Shown here: one piece after another, positions 25,276 to 33,157 of the stretch | How positions within the stretch are numbered: position 1 is the stretch's first letter | Layout of the letters: every line of letters starts with the position of its first letter | Origin: a virus | Direction: 5' to 3' (one strand) | DNA: 53,664 bases | IMG/VR virus record: IMGVR_UViG_3300045146_000572 | Location: 1-53,664 of that record | The notes under the pieces: model-generated | Databases searched by the model: none | The model's input: the letters and a program-made list of their open reading frames with translations, nothing else | Told to the model about the DNA's origin: nothing | Made by a program: the position numbers and the translations under genes

Positions 25276-25416
25276 CGCCTCTCAATAAAATCTGCGCGAC
25301 CAATTGTGTGAGAAAGATTGCGGTTTGTTTTTTTGAGGGAGTCGCGCAGATTTTTGAGTTCACAAAGCCTTTTCCGCAGCCTTTGAAAATTAAAAGAATG
25401 GTTCAACAAAAGCAAA
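25276..25416. other. Intergenic region with long inverted repeat
   Basis: Arms 25288-25300 and 25341-25353 are a perfect 13-base inverted repeat (core TCTGCGCGAC) around a 40-base loop, with T-rich flanks on both strands. It may be a bidirectional terminator, a small structured RNA or a footprint of the adjacent homing gene. No coding frame seen. Confidence 0.5.
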
Positions 25417-26124
25417 TTAATATTTTATTGCCTGCACAAATTTATCAATTTCCTGGTCTGTGACCTGTTGTAAGTAAAACGTTTCATCATTCCAGTTTAC
25501 TGATTCGTGGTGCCTGCCATAACCAAATGACCAGAAGTGGGCATCGTCTTTGAATAGTTGATGAAAAACTGCCTCTTCCTTTTCTTTTGTTTTTGGATGG
25601 TCTCCGGCCAGTATCCGTGCAGCAAATTCATGAGTAAAACTTCGATCAACAAAAACAAGTGAGTTCTCAGCCCAGCCTTCTTCATATGACCATTTTCCGA
25701 ATCCGTAGCACATTTTTTTGTCTGAATGAAATGCCTCATGCAATACTCCGATAATACTTTTAACAAGGCAGTCCTGCTCTACATACAAAAAATATGCATG
25801 GTTCGCATAAGCGTAAAGAGCACCGAACACCAATGAATTCCAATGGTCGAAGTACCTGGTAAAAGTTCTGTTTTCAAGTGATGACTTTATCCACCCTCCG
25901 ATAAACGAATCACCTTTATAGAATCCTGAATGTTCTTCAAAAGTTATGGGGCAATCGCTCTCATAAATAAAAGGTATAAAGTTCACACCTTTTAATCTAT
26001 GGAAATTAATACGCCACCATGTTTCCAGCCAATCTCTTTGGTACAGCCTTTTTGACGCCAGGGGATTGTTATGGCCGGCTTCATCTGCATACCAGCCTGT
26101 TCCTATTATTAAGCGATCCTCCAT
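25417..26124 (-). CDS. Possible glycosyltransferase-like protein
   Basis: A 235-residue protein with a YFLYVEQDCLVKSII segment (a DxD-like acidic loop at the end of a hydrophobic strand) and a conserved-looking HHESVNWNDETFYLQQVT tail. The layout suggests a GT-A fold nucleotide-sugar transferase family seen in some phages. This is tentative. Very aromatic composition. Confidence 0.5.
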   Translation of the reverse strand: MEDRLIIGTGWYADEAGHNNPLASKRLYQRDWLETWWRINFHRLKGVNFIPFIYESDCPITFEEHSGFYKGDSFIGGWIKSSLENRTFTRYFDHWNSLVFGALYAYANHAYFLYVEQDCLVKSIIGVLHEAFHSDKKMCYGFGKWSYEEGWAENSLVFVDRSFTHEFAARILAGDHPKTKEKEEAVFHQLFKDDAHFWSFGYGRHHESVNWNDETFYLQQVTDQEIDKFVQAIKY

Positions 26125-26133
26125 TTGCTCCCC

Positions 26134-26349
26134 TTATTTATTTCTAACCACTGTGGCCTGCCCTTCTTCATATTTACTGAAGATCATGTTGCAGTCTACA
26201 TTTTTATTTAACGGAGCCCTGACGATAAAAAACATGTCCCTCTTTTTTGCGTTCATCCCGAACCTGACCAACATGGTTGAATCTTCTGCGTTTTGAACAA
26301 TCAAACCAATCATGAAACTGCCATCGTATTCATTAACGTTTACTATCAT
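26134..26349 (-). CDS. Small beta-rich protein, unknown
   Basis: A 71-residue protein starting MIVNVNEYDGSF, predicted mostly beta strands. The ATG at 26349 has GGAG eight bases upstream and lies in an ATGA-type overlap with the previous stop. No family recognised. Confidence 0.6.
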   Translation of the reverse strand: MIVNVNEYDGSFMIGLIVQNAEDSTMLVRFGMNAKKRDMFFIVRAPLNKNVDCNMIFSKYEEGQATVVRNK

Positions 26350-26639
26350 TTTTTTACGCTCCATTTCCATCGTCTTTTAAGTGGTTCAAAACCTGCTTTT
26401 TTATCGGACTCTGCCTGCCTTAAAATTTCTCCAATATGTTTTTGGTAAAGTTCTTTGACCTGCTTAAATTCTTCTGCTGAACTATACCAAAAATTCTCCT
26501 CATCCATTTCAGCCGGCTGGTATGTAGCAATTTTTTTCTCTTTTACTTTTGCGAGAAATGTTTTCCAATCACCGCCGAAATCCCTTTTGTCAAGGCGCCA
26601 ATAGACTCCGTGACCATTTTTACTGGTTTGCTTATCCAA
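26346..26639 (-). CDS. Small protein, unknown
   Basis: A 97-residue basic, Lys/Trp-rich protein. The start codon is TTG at 26639, with AAAGGAG seven bases upstream, inside the end of the preceding zinc-finger gene. Helical C-terminal half. No function assigned. Confidence 0.6.
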   Translation of the reverse strand: MDKQTSKNGHGVYWRLDKRDFGGDWKTFLAKVKEKKIATYQPAEMDEENFWYSSAEEFKQVKELYQKHIGEILRQAESDKKAGFEPLKRRWKWSVKK

Positions 26640-26793
26640 TATTTTCTCCTTTATTTTTTAACGTTAATTTCCAGGTGTCAATGCACTGCGGACATGCATA
26701 TCCACCGTCGACCAGCTTATAAAACATTTTTCCAGACTTCCCGCAGATACTGCATATTCGAACCGCCACACTCATTGTCGGTATACGGATCAT
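26632..26793 (-). CDS. Small zinc-finger protein, 53 residues
   Basis: A short gene with two Cys knuckles: CSICGKSGKMFY and CPQC, 16 residues apart, typical of tiny phage Zn ribbons. GGAGG lies nine bases upstream and the start overlaps the previous stop (TGATG). Confidence 0.7.
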   Translation of the reverse strand: MIRIPTMSVAVRICSICGKSGKMFYKLVDGGYACPQCIDTWKLTLKNKGENIG

Positions 26794-27074
26794 CACTTCT
26801 TACCTCCATAGGCATTTTTTAATCTATAGATGTTTGAACAAATCACATCGATGATTTCGTCATACCTGGTCGTCCGCTGGTTGATTTTTATTCTCTGCAG
26901 CATGGTTGCAAGGAATACAGCCCTGGTATAATTATTCACAGCCATTTGGGGGGGGATAGCACCACCGCCCATAGAGAATGCTATGAGCGACTGATTCACT
27001 TTATAAGCAAATATCCGCAGTTCTTTAAATTCTGCATCAATATCAAGTCTGACCTGGTCTGTAGTATTATCCAT
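26793..27074 (-). CDS. Small helical protein, unknown
   Basis: A 93-residue protein from the ATG at 27074 (MDNTTDQVRLDID), preferred because GAGGT precedes it and the frame upstream overlaps another small gene. Mostly helical, with a Gly-rich turn. No family recognised. Confidence 0.6.
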   Translation of the reverse strand: MDNTTDQVRLDIDAEFKELRIFAYKVNQSLIAFSMGGGAIPPQMAVNNYTRAVFLATMLQRIKINQRTTRYDEIIDVICSNIYRLKNAYGGKK

Positions 27075-27081
27075 GGTAACC

Positions 27082-27159
27082 TCAACAGTAGACAATAACT
27101 GCCAGAACAACCAAGACGACAAGGATGCAATATTCCAGACCCTTAAAATCTATTTTCAT
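27082..27159 (-). CDS. Tiny single-span membrane peptide, 25 residues
   Basis: A minigene encoding MKIDFKG followed by a single hydrophobic helix rich in Val/Leu (residues 8-24) and a terminal Cys. AGAGG lies upstream of the ATG, and its start overlaps the previous gene's end by 17 bases. Such peptides often regulate host membrane proteins or holins. Confidence 0.5.
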   Translation of the reverse strand: MKIDFKGLEYCILVVLVVLAVIVYC

Positions 27160-27388
27160 GCTTGCCTCTTTGCTCCTTGCTTTGTTCAGGCCATTTAATT
27201 TCTTCAATGTTGTAATTTCGGCATATATCATAATCAGGTATCTTTATCTTAATCCAACATGCCCTTGCGCCAACTATAACACCATCAACTTTCCCCACCA
27301 TTGGAACGTAAACCGTTACGTGTTCGCCTCGGTATGCTGGGACTTTATACTTTTTTCTGATTTCGGCCAAAGTCATACTTGCATCCAA
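27143..27388 (-). CDS. Small protein, unknown
   Basis: An 81-residue protein with a beta-rich centre (HVTVYVPMVGKVDGVIVGA) resembling a small SH3-like barrel and a basic tail. Seven bases after the upstream gene. No function assigned. Confidence 0.6.
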   Translation of the reverse strand: MDASMTLAEIRKKYKVPAYRGEHVTVYVPMVGKVDGVIVGARACWIKIKIPDYDICRNYNIEEIKWPEQSKEQRGKHENRF

Positions 27389-27394
27389 TTTAAC

Positions 27395-27655
27395 TTAATT
27401 TTCTCCAAAGTTTTCTTCTAACCATTTTTTGAAAACTCTCATCGCTGGACTTGACCTGTCAGGCTGCCTCTTCATTGCCCTTCCGCTTTTGTTGAAAAAA
27501 GTCATTCCATGAATCGGATGAAATACCCAGCGCCTCGTCTTGCCGCAAAAGTCAATGCCTTCGCCGTAATATGCCGCATGTGGGCAATTGGTACAAACCG
27601 AACTCCCAATATTATGTCTACAGACTTGTTTAGATATACATTTAGTCGGAATCAT
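27395..27655 (-). CDS. Small Cys-rich protein
   Basis: An 86-residue protein with CISKQVCRHN, VCTNCPHAAYY and DFCGK, i.e. five or six Cys plus His, a probable Zn- or Fe-S-binding module, and a helical basic C terminus. AAGGAT site before ATG. Confidence 0.65.
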   Translation of the reverse strand: MIPTKCISKQVCRHNIGSSVCTNCPHAAYYGEGIDFCGKTRRWVFHPIHGMTFFNKSGRAMKRQPDRSSPAMRVFKKWLEENFGEN

Positions 27656-27666
27656 TTTTCATCCTT

Positions 27667-27744
27667 TTATCTTTGGAACCGATCCGGTTTTATCCAGCTT
27701 TTTCTTGTCAGAGTAAATCCGTCTGTTTTTATAAATTCGTTCAA
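27667..27744 (-). CDS. Possible 25-residue minigene
   Basis: A TTG-initiated frame with GGAGGAG about nine bases upstream, encoding NEFIKTDGFTLTRKSWIK and a few more residues. It starts just after the upstream membrane gene's stop. Plausible from spacing and ribosome site only. Confidence 0.3.
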   Translation of the reverse strand: MNEFIKTDGFTLTRKSWIKPDRFQR

Positions 27745-27748
27745 CTTT

Positions 27749-27955
27749 TTATTCTCCTCCTGTCGAATCCGGCAAAAGTTCACCCTGAAACGCTTTCTTG
27801 TGAATTTCCAGATTATCAGAAGATAATGGATTAATCGCACATCTCGAAACAAGACACATTAAAATCAACAGGACTATAAGAATATAAAACAATGTCCTGA
27901 TAGTCTTTAGTTCTTCTTTGCCGATCATCTTAATTCCACTTTTTAATAAATCCAT
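27749..27955 (-). CDS. Small single-span membrane protein
   Basis: A 68-residue protein with a transmembrane helix at residues about 18-37 (TLFYILIVLLILMCLVS) followed by a Cys and an external acidic tail. The start at ATG 27955 overlaps the upstream gene's end; a GTG two codons earlier is possible. Confidence 0.55.
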   Translation of the reverse strand: MDLLKSGIKMIGKEELKTIRTLFYILIVLLILMCLVSRCAINPLSSDNLEIHKKAFQGELLPDSTGGE

Positions 27956-28668
27956 TCCCACGGTTTACTGTCTTTATCTGTGCAAATAAAATAATCCATT
28001 TCAGTGTCTACATCATCAGGAGGAATTACTTTGTATCCGGGCAAACAAAGACTGAAATCATCATCACATGGAACCAAGTCGCTTAATTCACAACCACATT
28101 CACCGTCATTTACCAGTCCATCGAATCCGTTATTTTTTAAAAATCTTTTTATAATCTCTAAACAATTCATTTTCTTCCCGATCGTGCTGTACTCTGTTAT
28201 TACTTTATTCTTTTCAAGCCGAATAGTTGTAGCAAGTATATAAGCACAATCTTCATCGTGATTCATATCCCCCAATAAAAGGTTGGTGTCTCTAGAAACC
28301 CTCTCACTTGATGAACAGTATGGACACTCCCAATAATCATGACCATTTGGGTTATTGACGTATGTTGGATTGCTTCCAATTACTTTATCTATCAACAAGA
28401 TGATTTTTTTTTCAGTCTCTGTCATTGAATTTCCTTCGGCAAGTCCTGTTGATCCTGCCATCGCAAAACACGCTTCTTCGCTGCCGTTTTCGATTCCGGC
28501 AATAATATCTTCAAAGTGCACAGCCAGATTCCATATTTTATATGTAGGATATTCGAACTTTTTGATGACAATTCCGTTTTTAGATAATTCAAGAGTAGAC
28601 GTGCCGTTGATGCACTTTAACTCGTTGATCCTATACTCCTTAAGCTCGATATCAAAACACTCACTCAT
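27943..28668 (-). CDS. Unknown acidic protein with Cys clusters
   Basis: A 241-residue acidic protein. A CPYC pair near residue 116 and a later GECGCELSDLVPC segment suggest metal binding, the second being similar to modules seen in other phage early proteins. A good GGAGAAC site precedes the ATG. No catalytic motif seen. Confidence 0.6.
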   Translation of the reverse strand: MSECFDIELKEYRINELKCINGTSTLELSKNGIVIKKFEYPTYKIWNLAVHFEDIIAGIENGSEEACFAMAGSTGLAEGNSMTETEKKIILLIDKVIGSNPTYVNNPNGHDYWECPYCSSSERVSRDTNLLLGDMNHDEDCAYILATTIRLEKNKVITEYSTIGKKMNCLEIIKRFLKNNGFDGLVNDGECGCELSDLVPCDDDFSLCLPGYKVIPPDDVDTEMDYFICTDKDSKPWEWIY

Positions 28669-28744
28669 TTTGTTCTCCTTTGCTTGTCTTTTTTTGCATT
28701 AAATGAAATGCAAAGCGATTTGCACCTCATAGATTAAATACTAA

Positions 28745-28882
28745 TCCGGCGGCAGGACTCGAACCTACACGGCTTTGGGATGCCTCTGCACAAGTCATAT
28801 TGTCCCACCCTGCTTTCCCGAAATTGCGGTTATACAGTTCCTCAATATTACCCTCATAGCGTCTACATTTCGCCACGCCGGA
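28745..28882 (-). tRNA. tRNA-like RNA with enlarged centre
   Basis: On the minus strand a 7-bp acceptor stem is perfect (TCCGGCG with CGCCGGA). It is followed by TG and a Leu-type D-arm (GCGAAATGTAGACGC), and before the 3' side by a T-arm GTAGG-TTCGAGT-CCTGC. A possible class II variable arm is GGCATCCCAAAGCC. The total is 138 bases, about 50 longer than a Leu tRNA, and I find no clean 5-bp anticodon stem. It could be an intron-bearing tRNA, a decayed tRNA or a tRNA mimic. No encoded CCA. Confidence 0.55.
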
Positions 28883-28890
28883 ATCATTAT

Positions 28891-29142
28891 CTACTCACCG
28901 TTGCAATTGTGCATCTCGTCGAGAACGCGATCAAGGGCATCTTCTTCATTTTTATAAGACCCCATGCCTGTCGTTCCATCGTTGCATTCAGTCTGCACTA
29001 CATAGATGTCCGTGCTGTCGACATAGTTCACAGACGACGATTTGAATCCGCCATGATCAACACCTTCACTCTTGCAGGCAGTAAAAACGCAGGAAATCAA
29101 TACTGCAGCAAAGAATAAAACCGTGAACTTTAACGTTTTCAT
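28891..29142 (-). CDS. Small lipoprotein
   Basis: An 83-residue protein with a lipoprotein signal (MKTLKFTVLFFAAVLISCVF, lipobox near FTAC at Cys 23), followed by an acidic Ser/Asp-rich mature chain. The ATG at 29142 has GGAGAA upstream. Phage lipoproteins are often superinfection-exclusion or spanin proteins; this one lacks the Pro-rich o-spanin look. Confidence 0.75.
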   Translation of the reverse strand: MKTLKFTVLFFAAVLISCVFTACKSEGVDHGGFKSSSVNYVDSTDIYVVQTECNDGTTGMGSYKNEEDALDRVLDEMHNCNGE

Positions 29143-29176
29143 TTCACTTCTCCTTTGTAAATTTCCAATCACTTTT

Positions 29177-29527
29177 TCAATCGTCAACCTCAGCCCCCTG
29201 TTCATCAAAATCAAATTGATACCCTTTGGGGATCAGCTCCTCTTTTATGGTTTCTCCGGTTTGAATGTCGGTGAATACAAACATGTCACGAACGATTTGT
29301 TTTTCACATTGCACTTCCCTGACCTCACTTCCACGTGCAACAGCAGAAACAAGCATATTGATGGCTACCTGCAGGGCATTAATTTTGCCACCCTCCTCTT
29401 TCTTCACCTGGTCGAGGCGCCCTTTTATTTGTTCGAGTTCGATCAGTTTCGCGACCACATCATCACGCATTTTTTTAAGCTCTGCATCCTTGAATACATA
29501 AGTGACCATGACAACATCTGTGACCAT
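29177..29527 (-). CDS. Small coiled-coil protein
   Basis: A 116-residue protein. Residues 10-50 form a coiled coil (LIELEQIKGRLDQVKKEEGG) and the C terminus is acidic. First gene after the annealing-type gene in this operon. Unknown role. Confidence 0.65.
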   Translation of the reverse strand: MVTDVVMVTYVFKDAELKKMRDDVVAKLIELEQIKGRLDQVKKEEGGKINALQVAINMLVSAVARGSEVREVQCEKQIVRDMFVFTDIQTGETIKEELIPKGYQFDFDEQGAEVDD

Positions 29528-29568
29528 ATTTCCTCCGTTATTTAAAGGGGGACGGTTGCCCCCCCTGG

Positions 29569-30645
29569 TTATTCAAAAAGAGACGTCCTGTAATTTGCGA
29601 AAACTTTCAGAATCGCATCTTTGATCTTTTCGTTTCGCTCCCGCAAGGTTGCAAGGTATTCGTCAAACGTTTCCAGGCCGGCGTCAGACAAAAATTTCAT
29701 CTTTCCGTTTTCGCTCAGCCCATTGAACGCAGCCGTGAGATCATGGTTAAACTTCTGGACATAATCTGCCCCCAAAATGGGAACCGCCTGGTTATCGGTT
29801 TGAGGAGGAACCTGTTCCGGCTTCACCGCTGCAGCCTTTTTACTTTTCGCTGCCTTTTTCAGACCTGACTCCTCTTCGCCTGCAGGCTTTTTATCATAAT
29901 CTTCCCATTTTGATTGTCCGTCCAGCATTGATTGGTAAATTGCTCTGAGCTCTGCAACTTCCGCAGGCTGACACTCATCAAGTGTATGACCGAGATACTT
30001 TTCGATTTTTTCTGAGCCGATTCCGAGTTCCACGAATGAGGCAGCAATTGCCTTTTTCGCAGCGTCAGGATCTTTGGCTGCTTTGCTGGTAAGGGTCTTT
30101 TTGACAGCCACCAATGCATCCTCAATATAATCGGATGGCATCAATTGCAGGATGCAATTCCTGACAAGGATGGCGCCCCTCCTGAACGTCAACTCTCTGA
30201 GATCACGTTCATCTGGAACCACCCAGCCACCCTCTTTCCGATAGATCAGTTTCAGAAAATCGTCCTCATACTCAACTCTTGTGTTTGTTTCCAAATCCCA
30301 TGCCCATCCCCTTATCAGCCTGCTTTTATCGTCATCCCTGACGATATACATTCCATAACGGATATTCCCCCATGCCCTGGCCATCTCCCTGGCCAAGTTG
30401 ACGCTTGCACCTGAAACCTGTTTTCCGCCTCTCGGAAAAGCGTATCTCGCTTTCTCCGCGAACGCAGTTCTTTTGCAGCTGTGCATGATTTTTGTATAAG
30501 CGGTCATTTCGCCCCTGGGGAGGGCTTTGGCCACCTGGATCATGCCGAGGATTTCCGTCACGCTGTTTGACTGCATTGCGGTTGTCGAGAGCTCATTCGC
30601 CTGGTTGGATACAAGAACCTCACCGGCTTTCATCAATTCATTCAT
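29569..30645 (-). CDS. Phage recombination-associated protein (PRGGK family)
   Basis: A 358-residue protein with the signature FPRGGKQVSGASVNLAREMARAW-like core (residues about 70-93), a beta-rich centre, then an Ala/Lys-rich linker and a helical C terminus. This uncharacterised family commonly neighbours PD-(D/E)XK exonucleases in phages, as here, and may be the single-strand annealing or recombinase partner. The functional claim is inference from context. Confidence 0.65.
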   Translation of the reverse strand: MNELMKAGEVLVSNQANELSTTAMQSNSVTEILGMIQVAKALPRGEMTAYTKIMHSCKRTAFAEKARYAFPRGGKQVSGASVNLAREMARAWGNIRYGMYIVRDDDKSRLIRGWAWDLETNTRVEYEDDFLKLIYRKEGGWVVPDERDLRELTFRRGAILVRNCILQLMPSDYIEDALVAVKKTLTSKAAKDPDAAKKAIAASFVELGIGSEKIEKYLGHTLDECQPAEVAELRAIYQSMLDGQSKWEDYDKKPAGEEESGLKKAAKSKKAAAVKPEQVPPQTDNQAVPILGADYVQKFNHDLTAAFNGLSENGKMKFLSDAGLETFDEYLATLRERNEKIKDAILKVFANYRTSLFE

Positions 30646-30916
30646 TTTTTACCTCCGTTTTAGTTGCTGCATTTATAAGATTGTCTTCGATTTTTTTTAC
30701 AAATCTCTCGATCAGTTTGATTCTGAATTCGCCATCTGTTCTCCTTGCACCATCAAAATAATCTTCGACGGATGCTACGACAACATTATAGCCGAGGATT
30801 TTGCGCTGTACAGCTTCGATTCTTGGTTGGATAAAACTATAAATCGCCGACCACTCTTCATTCATAACACGGTTGACTATTCCCTCCGCTTTTTTCTTTA
30901 TTGCATCGTCCATCAT
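30638..30916 (-). CDS. Small helical protein, unknown
   Basis: A 92-residue protein between exonuclease and PRGGK genes, starting MMDDAIKKKAEGIVNRVMNE behind GTGAGGT. It overlaps the next gene by eight bases. It may be an accessory recombination subunit. Confidence 0.6.
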   Translation of the reverse strand: MMDDAIKKKAEGIVNRVMNEEWSAIYSFIQPRIEAVQRKILGYNVVVASVEDYFDGARRTDGEFRIKLIERFVKKIEDNLINAATKTEVKNE

Positions 30917-30924
30917 TTTATACC

Positions 30925-31710
30925 TCACGTTTTTCTATACTTGCATGATTTAAAGTATCCGCACCACTTGGCTGAGCACCACCAATTAGATGAATCTGTC
31001 GGGATGAAAACACCTTTTTCTATGGCAGAGGAAACCGCTTCCACTTTCAGCAAAAAAGCGTTTATCTGTGCCTGGGTTCGACGTGCCTTTAACGAAACCG
31101 TTTTTGGCACCTTCAAATCTACAAGATAATCCAGGCAGTAAAGACGGCCAGGGTCTCGCTCAAACGATTCTTCCATCGCGAACGCATACATCGTCAGCTG
31201 ATCAGAAATTTCAGCAGTATCTTCGCTGGGTGACTTTGCTGTTGTTTTTGTATCCCTGACGGTTCCATCGGTTTCAATGACGTCAATTTTTCCGACCAGC
31301 CCAAAAGGGTATCCCTGCAGTTCAAGCTCCCAATCTGCCTGCACACGCAATGGACTGATAACAGGTGCAAACTTTGCATGATGCAACTTGCTTAAAAGCA
31401 CAGCAGAATCAATTGTGAGGCCTTTAACTTTTCTTATCCCGATCTTCGCTTCTTCATCATCCAGCAGGACGCCGGCCACGAAACCGGTTTCCACCGTTTC
31501 CGCTGCGATGGTCGCAACATCTTCCGGTTCTAATAATTGACCGGTCTCGATCTTATTATTAAGGTTATGGTCAACTGACTTGTCGACCGCACTGCCTTTG
31601 ATAAGCGAGACCCCTGGTGGAACTCGGTCGCCCTGGACGTATCTTCTGCGATATTGTTCACCACATTTCATGAACATGGAAATCTGGGTGAAACTCAAGT
31701 TTTTGATCAT
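30925..31710 (-). CDS. RecB/Cas4-like PD-(D/E)XK exonuclease
   Basis: A 261-residue nuclease. N-terminal LSFTQISMFMKCGEQYRRRY holds the helix and first Cys of a Cas4/AddB-like Fe-S site. The catalytic core is GKIDVIE then VRDTKTTAKSP (D, then D-x-K), with a QLTMYAFA helix. The C-terminal CSAKWCGYFKSC completes a four-Cys cluster. Likely processes dsDNA ends for recombination with the downstream PRGGK protein. ATGA overlap with the upstream gene. Confidence 0.85.
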   Translation of the reverse strand: MIKNLSFTQISMFMKCGEQYRRRYVQGDRVPPGVSLIKGSAVDKSVDHNLNNKIETGQLLEPEDVATIAAETVETGFVAGVLLDDEEAKIGIRKVKGLTIDSAVLLSKLHHAKFAPVISPLRVQADWELELQGYPFGLVGKIDVIETDGTVRDTKTTAKSPSEDTAEISDQLTMYAFAMEESFERDPGRLYCLDYLVDLKVPKTVSLKARRTQAQINAFLLKVEAVSSAIEKGVFIPTDSSNWWCSAKWCGYFKSCKYRKT

Positions 31711-32354
31711 CTTTTCCCCCTTACACTCATCCCCTCGATGATTTCAATTTTGAGCCCTGGTATTGATTTCACGATTCCTGAAAGCACTACAGTTTTCACC
31801 CTGGCCAGATCAACCTGTTTCACGATATATTGATCGGGAACCTTGTCAATATCAACGACCTCGATTTCAACGGTTCGCCTGGATACTGCAGAAGCAATAG
31901 AACCTGACGGTTTCGCGATGGTTGCGCTTGGAACCGCCGGCATGGTGACAGTCTGCTCCTCAACATTTCCAGAAGCGATTGCCTGCAGTTCACGGCGCCT
32001 GGCTTCGGCCTGTTGACGTTGAAGTTCTTCCTGGGCTCTCTTCCGCTGTTCGATCAAAAACCTGCTTAACTGTTGCTCAGCCATGTTTTTCACGTACTCG
32101 ATCCGCTGCAAGAGTATCTTGTATGGTTCCTCTGTCTGGACAATTTTCTCGCGCAATGGCCGGATGGCATCCTTGCGTTTTTGGTCGATTTCAGTGATCG
32201 ATTTTTTCAGCAGGGAAACAAAGTCAATAACGGTTCCCTGGTTTTCGGATGTTATGGTTATTCCGGTTACCTGTTTTTCGACATTCTCGACCTGTTGCCG
32301 GTATGATGTCAATTCCGTTGCTTCCTGCTTTACGTCATCCTTTGCATTGTTCAT
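31707..32354 (-). CDS. Coiled-coil phage protein (DUF1351-like)
   Basis: A 215-residue protein with a long coiled coil (residues about 50-125, rich in EEPYK and QRKRAQEELQRQQAE) and a C-terminal beta domain (VDIDKVPDQYIVKQVDLARV) common to phage proteins encoded beside exonuclease and annealase genes. It probably supports recombination. Second ATG at 32354 chosen for the spacing to AAGGAAG. Confidence 0.65.
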   Translation of the reverse strand: MNNAKDDVKQEATELTSYRQQVENVEKQVTGITITSENQGTVIDFVSLLKKSITEIDQKRKDAIRPLREKIVQTEEPYKILLQRIEYVKNMAEQQLSRFLIEQRKRAQEELQRQQAEARRRELQAIASGNVEEQTVTMPAVPSATIAKPSGSIASAVSRRTVEIEVVDIDKVPDQYIVKQVDLARVKTVVLSGIVKSIPGLKIEIIEGMSVRGKR

Positions 32355-32365
32355 AATCATCTTCC

Positions 32366-32539
32366 TTAATAACCTTTAGCCGAAATGATCTCATCCAATG
32401 CTTTGTGCAGCAATTGCTCCGCATATTGGTTGATCTTCTTGGCTTCACGTTCGCAGACAAGGACAAGTTTCCGGTGAACAGCTTTGGAAACCTGCAGACC
32501 TTTTGTCTTTTCGATTTTCGGTTTTTGTTTTTCAGCCAT
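32366..32539 (-). CDS. Ribbon-helix-helix DNA-binding protein
   Basis: A 57-residue protein: KGLQVSKAVHRKLVL strand-helix, then NQYAEQLLHKALDEII helix, the Arc/CopG/HicB-type ribbon-helix-helix pattern. First gene behind the promoter at 32573-32601, with GGAG upstream, so a candidate autoregulator of the recombination operon. Confidence 0.75.
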   Translation of the reverse strand: MAEKQKPKIEKTKGLQVSKAVHRKLVLVCEREAKKINQYAEQLLHKALDEIISAKGY

Positions 32540-32572
32540 GATTTACTCCTTTGGTTAGTTAGCTGGTTTAAT

Positions 32573-32601
32573 AATATACAAAAAAAAGTAAAATATTTCA
32601 A
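32573..32601 (-). promoter_or_regulatory. Sigma70-like promoter
   Basis: Minus-strand TTGAAA (32596-32601), 17-base spacer, TATATT (32573-32578), directly upstream of the ribbon-helix-helix gene. Confidence 0.7.
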
Positions 32602-32607
32602 ATTATT

Positions 32608-33117
32608 TTAAAACGTTCTAAAGGCAGCAAGTTTCAGGGATGGGAAGTCAACTGCAATAAACCTCTCGCCTTTTTTGTACCTCACCGCCTGGCTATCGCT
32701 TAAAACTTCACGCAGCAAATGATCCTCAAATATCTCTGCGACCAACTTTCCATTCAAGTATACATTGATATCGTCAAGGGCTTCACTGTTTTCTTTTCTC
32801 AATTCGACAACTTTGGTATCCTTCGAATAGAAAAATGAGATCCTTGCCTTTATACGTAGACAGAAATGGAATTCCTGAATATCTGAGGTCACACTTAAAT
32901 GGGAACCAAAAATCCTGGCTTTGCTTCCCTGCCGGCAGAACCTGCAGTCCACTATTTCATTTGTACCAGATTTTTTATAATCACGAAAAAACCGCCTGGC
33001 GCCATCCGCTGAATCGAAATATATTGTAAAGCAGCCCTGGCCGTCCGTCAGGTAATACTTCCCTGAGCCTGCAATCGACGTATCCCGATAGACTCCGCCT
33101 TTTAATTTTCTAACCAT
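32608..33117 (-). CDS. Unknown protein
   Basis: A 169-residue protein with alternating short strands and Lys/Arg-rich surface, including CRFCRQGSKARIFG, a CxxC pair near residue 58. It lies just upstream of the recombination promoter. No known family seen. Confidence 0.6.
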   Translation of the reverse strand: MVRKLKGGVYRDTSIAGSGKYYLTDGQGCFTIYFDSADGARRFFRDYKKSGTNEIVDCRFCRQGSKARIFGSHLSVTSDIQEFHFCLRIKARISFFYSKDTKVVELRKENSEALDDINVYLNGKLVAEIFEDHLLREVLSDSQAVRYKKGERFIAVDFPSLKLAAFRTF

Positions 33118-33157
33118 TATTCACCTCGCAAAAAAAGAGCCCCCCCCTGGCGCCTGG

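Noticed and set aside
30527-31129. 200-codon plus-strand open frame
   Set aside because: It is antisense to the exonuclease region genes, which have clear motifs, and has no ribosome site. The same applies to the 187-codon plus-strand frame at 20150-20713.
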